Assembly (NCBI GenBank): GCA_041621405.1
Contig: JBFKAV010000180.1
Coordinates: 1-6,360 of the forward strand
Length of the DNA stretch: 6,360 nucleotides
Direction of reading: 5' to 3'
Source of the DNA: JBFKAV01 sp041621405
GTDB lineage: Bacteria; Pseudomonadota; Alphaproteobacteria; Rhodobacterales; Rhodobacteraceae
In this document: positions 5,299 to 6,360 of the stretch, piece by piece
Layout: each line of letters starts with the position of its first letter
Position numbering within the stretch: the stretch's first letter is position 1
Made by a program: the position numbers and the translations under genes
Notes under the pieces: generated by a model
What the model saw: the letters and a program-made list of their open reading frames with translations, nothing else
The model's database searches: none
What the model was told of the DNA's origin: nothing

Positions 5299-6360
5299 AT
5301 GACCCGTTTCGCCGCCCCGATCGCCGAAGCCATCTGGGACATGAAATACCGCCTGAAGGACGAGGCGGGCCATGCCGTCGACCGGACGGTGGAGGACAGC
5401 TGGCGGCGCGTGGCACGGGCTCTGGCGGCGGTGGAGAAGAAGCCCGATGCCTGGGAGGAGCCGTTCTACCGGGCGCTCGAGGATTTCCGCTTCCTGCCGG
5501 CAGGGCGGATCGTCGCCGGCGCCGGCACCGAGCGGTCGGTGACGCTCTTCAACTGCTTCGTGATGGGCACGATCCCGGATTCGATGGTCGGCATCTTCGA
5601 CGCGCTGAAGGAAGCGGCGCTTACGATGCAGCAGGGCGGCGGCATCGGCTACGATTTCTCGACGATCCGGCCGAAGGGCGCCGAGGTCAGGGGCGTGGCG
5701 GCGGATGCCTCGGGACCGCTGAGCTTCATGGACGTCTGGGACGCGATGTGCCGGACCATCATGTCGGCCGGCTCGCGCCGCGGCGCGATGATGGCGACGA
5801 TGCGCTGCGACCACCCCGACATCGAGGATTTCGTGACCGCCAAGTCCGACCCGGCGCGCCTCAGGAACTTCAACCTCTCGGTGCTGGTGACCGACGCATT
5901 CATGGCGGAAGTCAAGGCCGACGGGCCCTGGGAGCTCGCCTTCGGTGGCAAGGTCTTCAAGACGGTGCGGGCGCGGGATCTCTGGAACCGGATCATGCGG
6001 GCGACCTTCGACTACGCCGAGCCGGGGGTGATCTTCATCGACCGCATCAATGCGATGAACAACCTGGCCTACGCCGAGACGATCAGCGCCACCAATCCCT
6101 GCGGCGAGCAGCCCTTGCCGCCCTACGGCGCCTGCCTCTTGGGCTCGGTCAACCTCGCGCGGCTGATCGAGGACCCGTTCGGCAAGGGCGCCAAGCTCGA
6201 CGAGGCGGCGCTGGGCGAGCTCGTCGCCACCGCGGTGCGGATGATGGACAACGTGGTCGACGCCTCGAACTTCCCCTTGCCGCAGCAATGGGAGGAGGCG
6301 CAGGCCAAGCGGCGGATCGGGCTCGGGGTCACCGGGCTCGCCGACGCGCTCCTGATGCTG
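5299..6360 (+). CDS. nrdJ: Adenosylcobalamin-dependent (class II) ribonucleotide reductase, N-terminal part, cut by window edge
   Basis: Reduces ribonucleotides to deoxyribonucleotides for DNA synthesis, using coenzyme B12 to generate a thiyl radical, so it works with or without oxygen. 354 codons are visible, all in frame to the edge. The N-terminus, with RTVEDSWRRVARAL (29-42), is the usual large-subunit N-terminal region, and no ATP-cone is visible ahead of it. Then come LPAGRIVAGAG (66-76), NCF with Cys86, QQGGGIGYDFSTIRPKGA (111-128), a 'SRRGAMMATMRCDHPDI' segment and LRNFNLSVLV. The active-site motif is N266-P-C268-G-E270, with Cys279 eleven residues later. By analogy with Thermotoga NrdJ (C134, N320, C322, E324, C333), Cys268 is the radical cysteine and Cys86/Cys279 the redox pair. 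GGAAG (5286-5290) precedes the ATG by eight bases. The C-terminal half, including the terminal redox cysteines, lies outside the window. Confidence 0.93.
   Translation, partial: MTRFAAPIAEAIWDMKYRLKDEAGHAVDRTVEDSWRRVARALAAVEKKPDAWEEPFYRALEDFRFLPAGRIVAGAGTERSVTLFNCFVMGTIPDSMVGIFDALKEAALTMQQGGGIGYDFSTIRPKGAEVRGVAADASGPLSFMDVWDAMCRTIMSAGSRRGAMMATMRCDHPDIEDFVTAKSDPARLRNFNLSVLVTDAFMAEVKADGPWELAFGGKVFKTVRARDLWNRIMRATFDYAEPGVIFIDRINAMNNLAYAETISATNPCGEQPLPPYGACLLGSVNLARLIEDPFGKGAKLDEAALGELVATAVRMMDNVVDASNFPLPQQWEEAQAKRRIGLGVTGLADALLML

Noticed and set aside
5167..6288. 373-codon minus-strand ORF antisense to nrdJ
   Set aside because: nrdJ is unmistakable on the plus strand. The antisense frame is His/Arg-rich and typical of GC-rich shadow frames.

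Overview
The window is GC-rich (about 70%). Its genes end almost every codon in G or C, and the gene families point to an alphaproteobacterium, most likely a Rhodobacterales/Rhodobacteraceae-type organism. The pointers are the alphaproteobacterial form of HisRS with the order hisS-hisZ-hisG, a short-form HisG that needs HisZ, a DUF1489 protein, and a B12-dependent (class II) ribonucleotide reductase. The assignment comes from recognising family sequence patterns, not from a database search.

Layout, left to right. (1) Positions 1-255, minus strand: the first 85 codons of phenylalanine 4-monooxygenase (phhA), running off the left edge. (2) 256-352: a 97-bp divergent control region with a perfect 13-bp hyphenated palindrome almost exactly midway between the two start codons. 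(3) 353-823, plus: an Lrp/AsnC-family regulator, probably of phhA. (4) 903-4290, plus: a compact histidine cluster of hisS (histidyl-tRNA synthetase), hisZ (HisRS-like regulatory subunit of ATP phosphoribosyltransferase) and hisG (its catalytic subunit), with a 2-bp gap and then an ATGA overlap. (5) 4291-4750: a 460-bp convergent gap with no recognisable gene but candidate hairpins near both ends. (6) 4751-5182, minus: a DUF1489 protein of unknown function. (7) 5183-5298: a second divergent control region with back-to-back sigma70-like promoters. (8) 5299-6360, plus: the first 354 codons of nrdJ, running off the right edge.

The gene set is mostly core metabolism: phenylalanine-to-tyrosine conversion, charging of tRNA-His, the first step of histidine synthesis, and dNTP supply. 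HisZ is a paralogue of HisS, so two relatives of the same fold lie in tandem. HisZ and HisG together would form the octameric enzyme that commits PRPP and ATP to histidine synthesis.

The strongest anomaly is inside hisS. Codons about 176-290 (1428-1772) drop from about 94% GC at third positions to about 56%, and overall GC drops from about 70% to about 54%. The reading frame stays intact, and the block coincides with the insertion domain between motif 2 and the HisA motif. This looks like a mosaic allele made by intragenic recombination with a lower-GC donor, or possibly an assembly chimera. I saw no mobile element, CRISPR array, tRNA or rRNA, and no convincing unknown multi-gene system.
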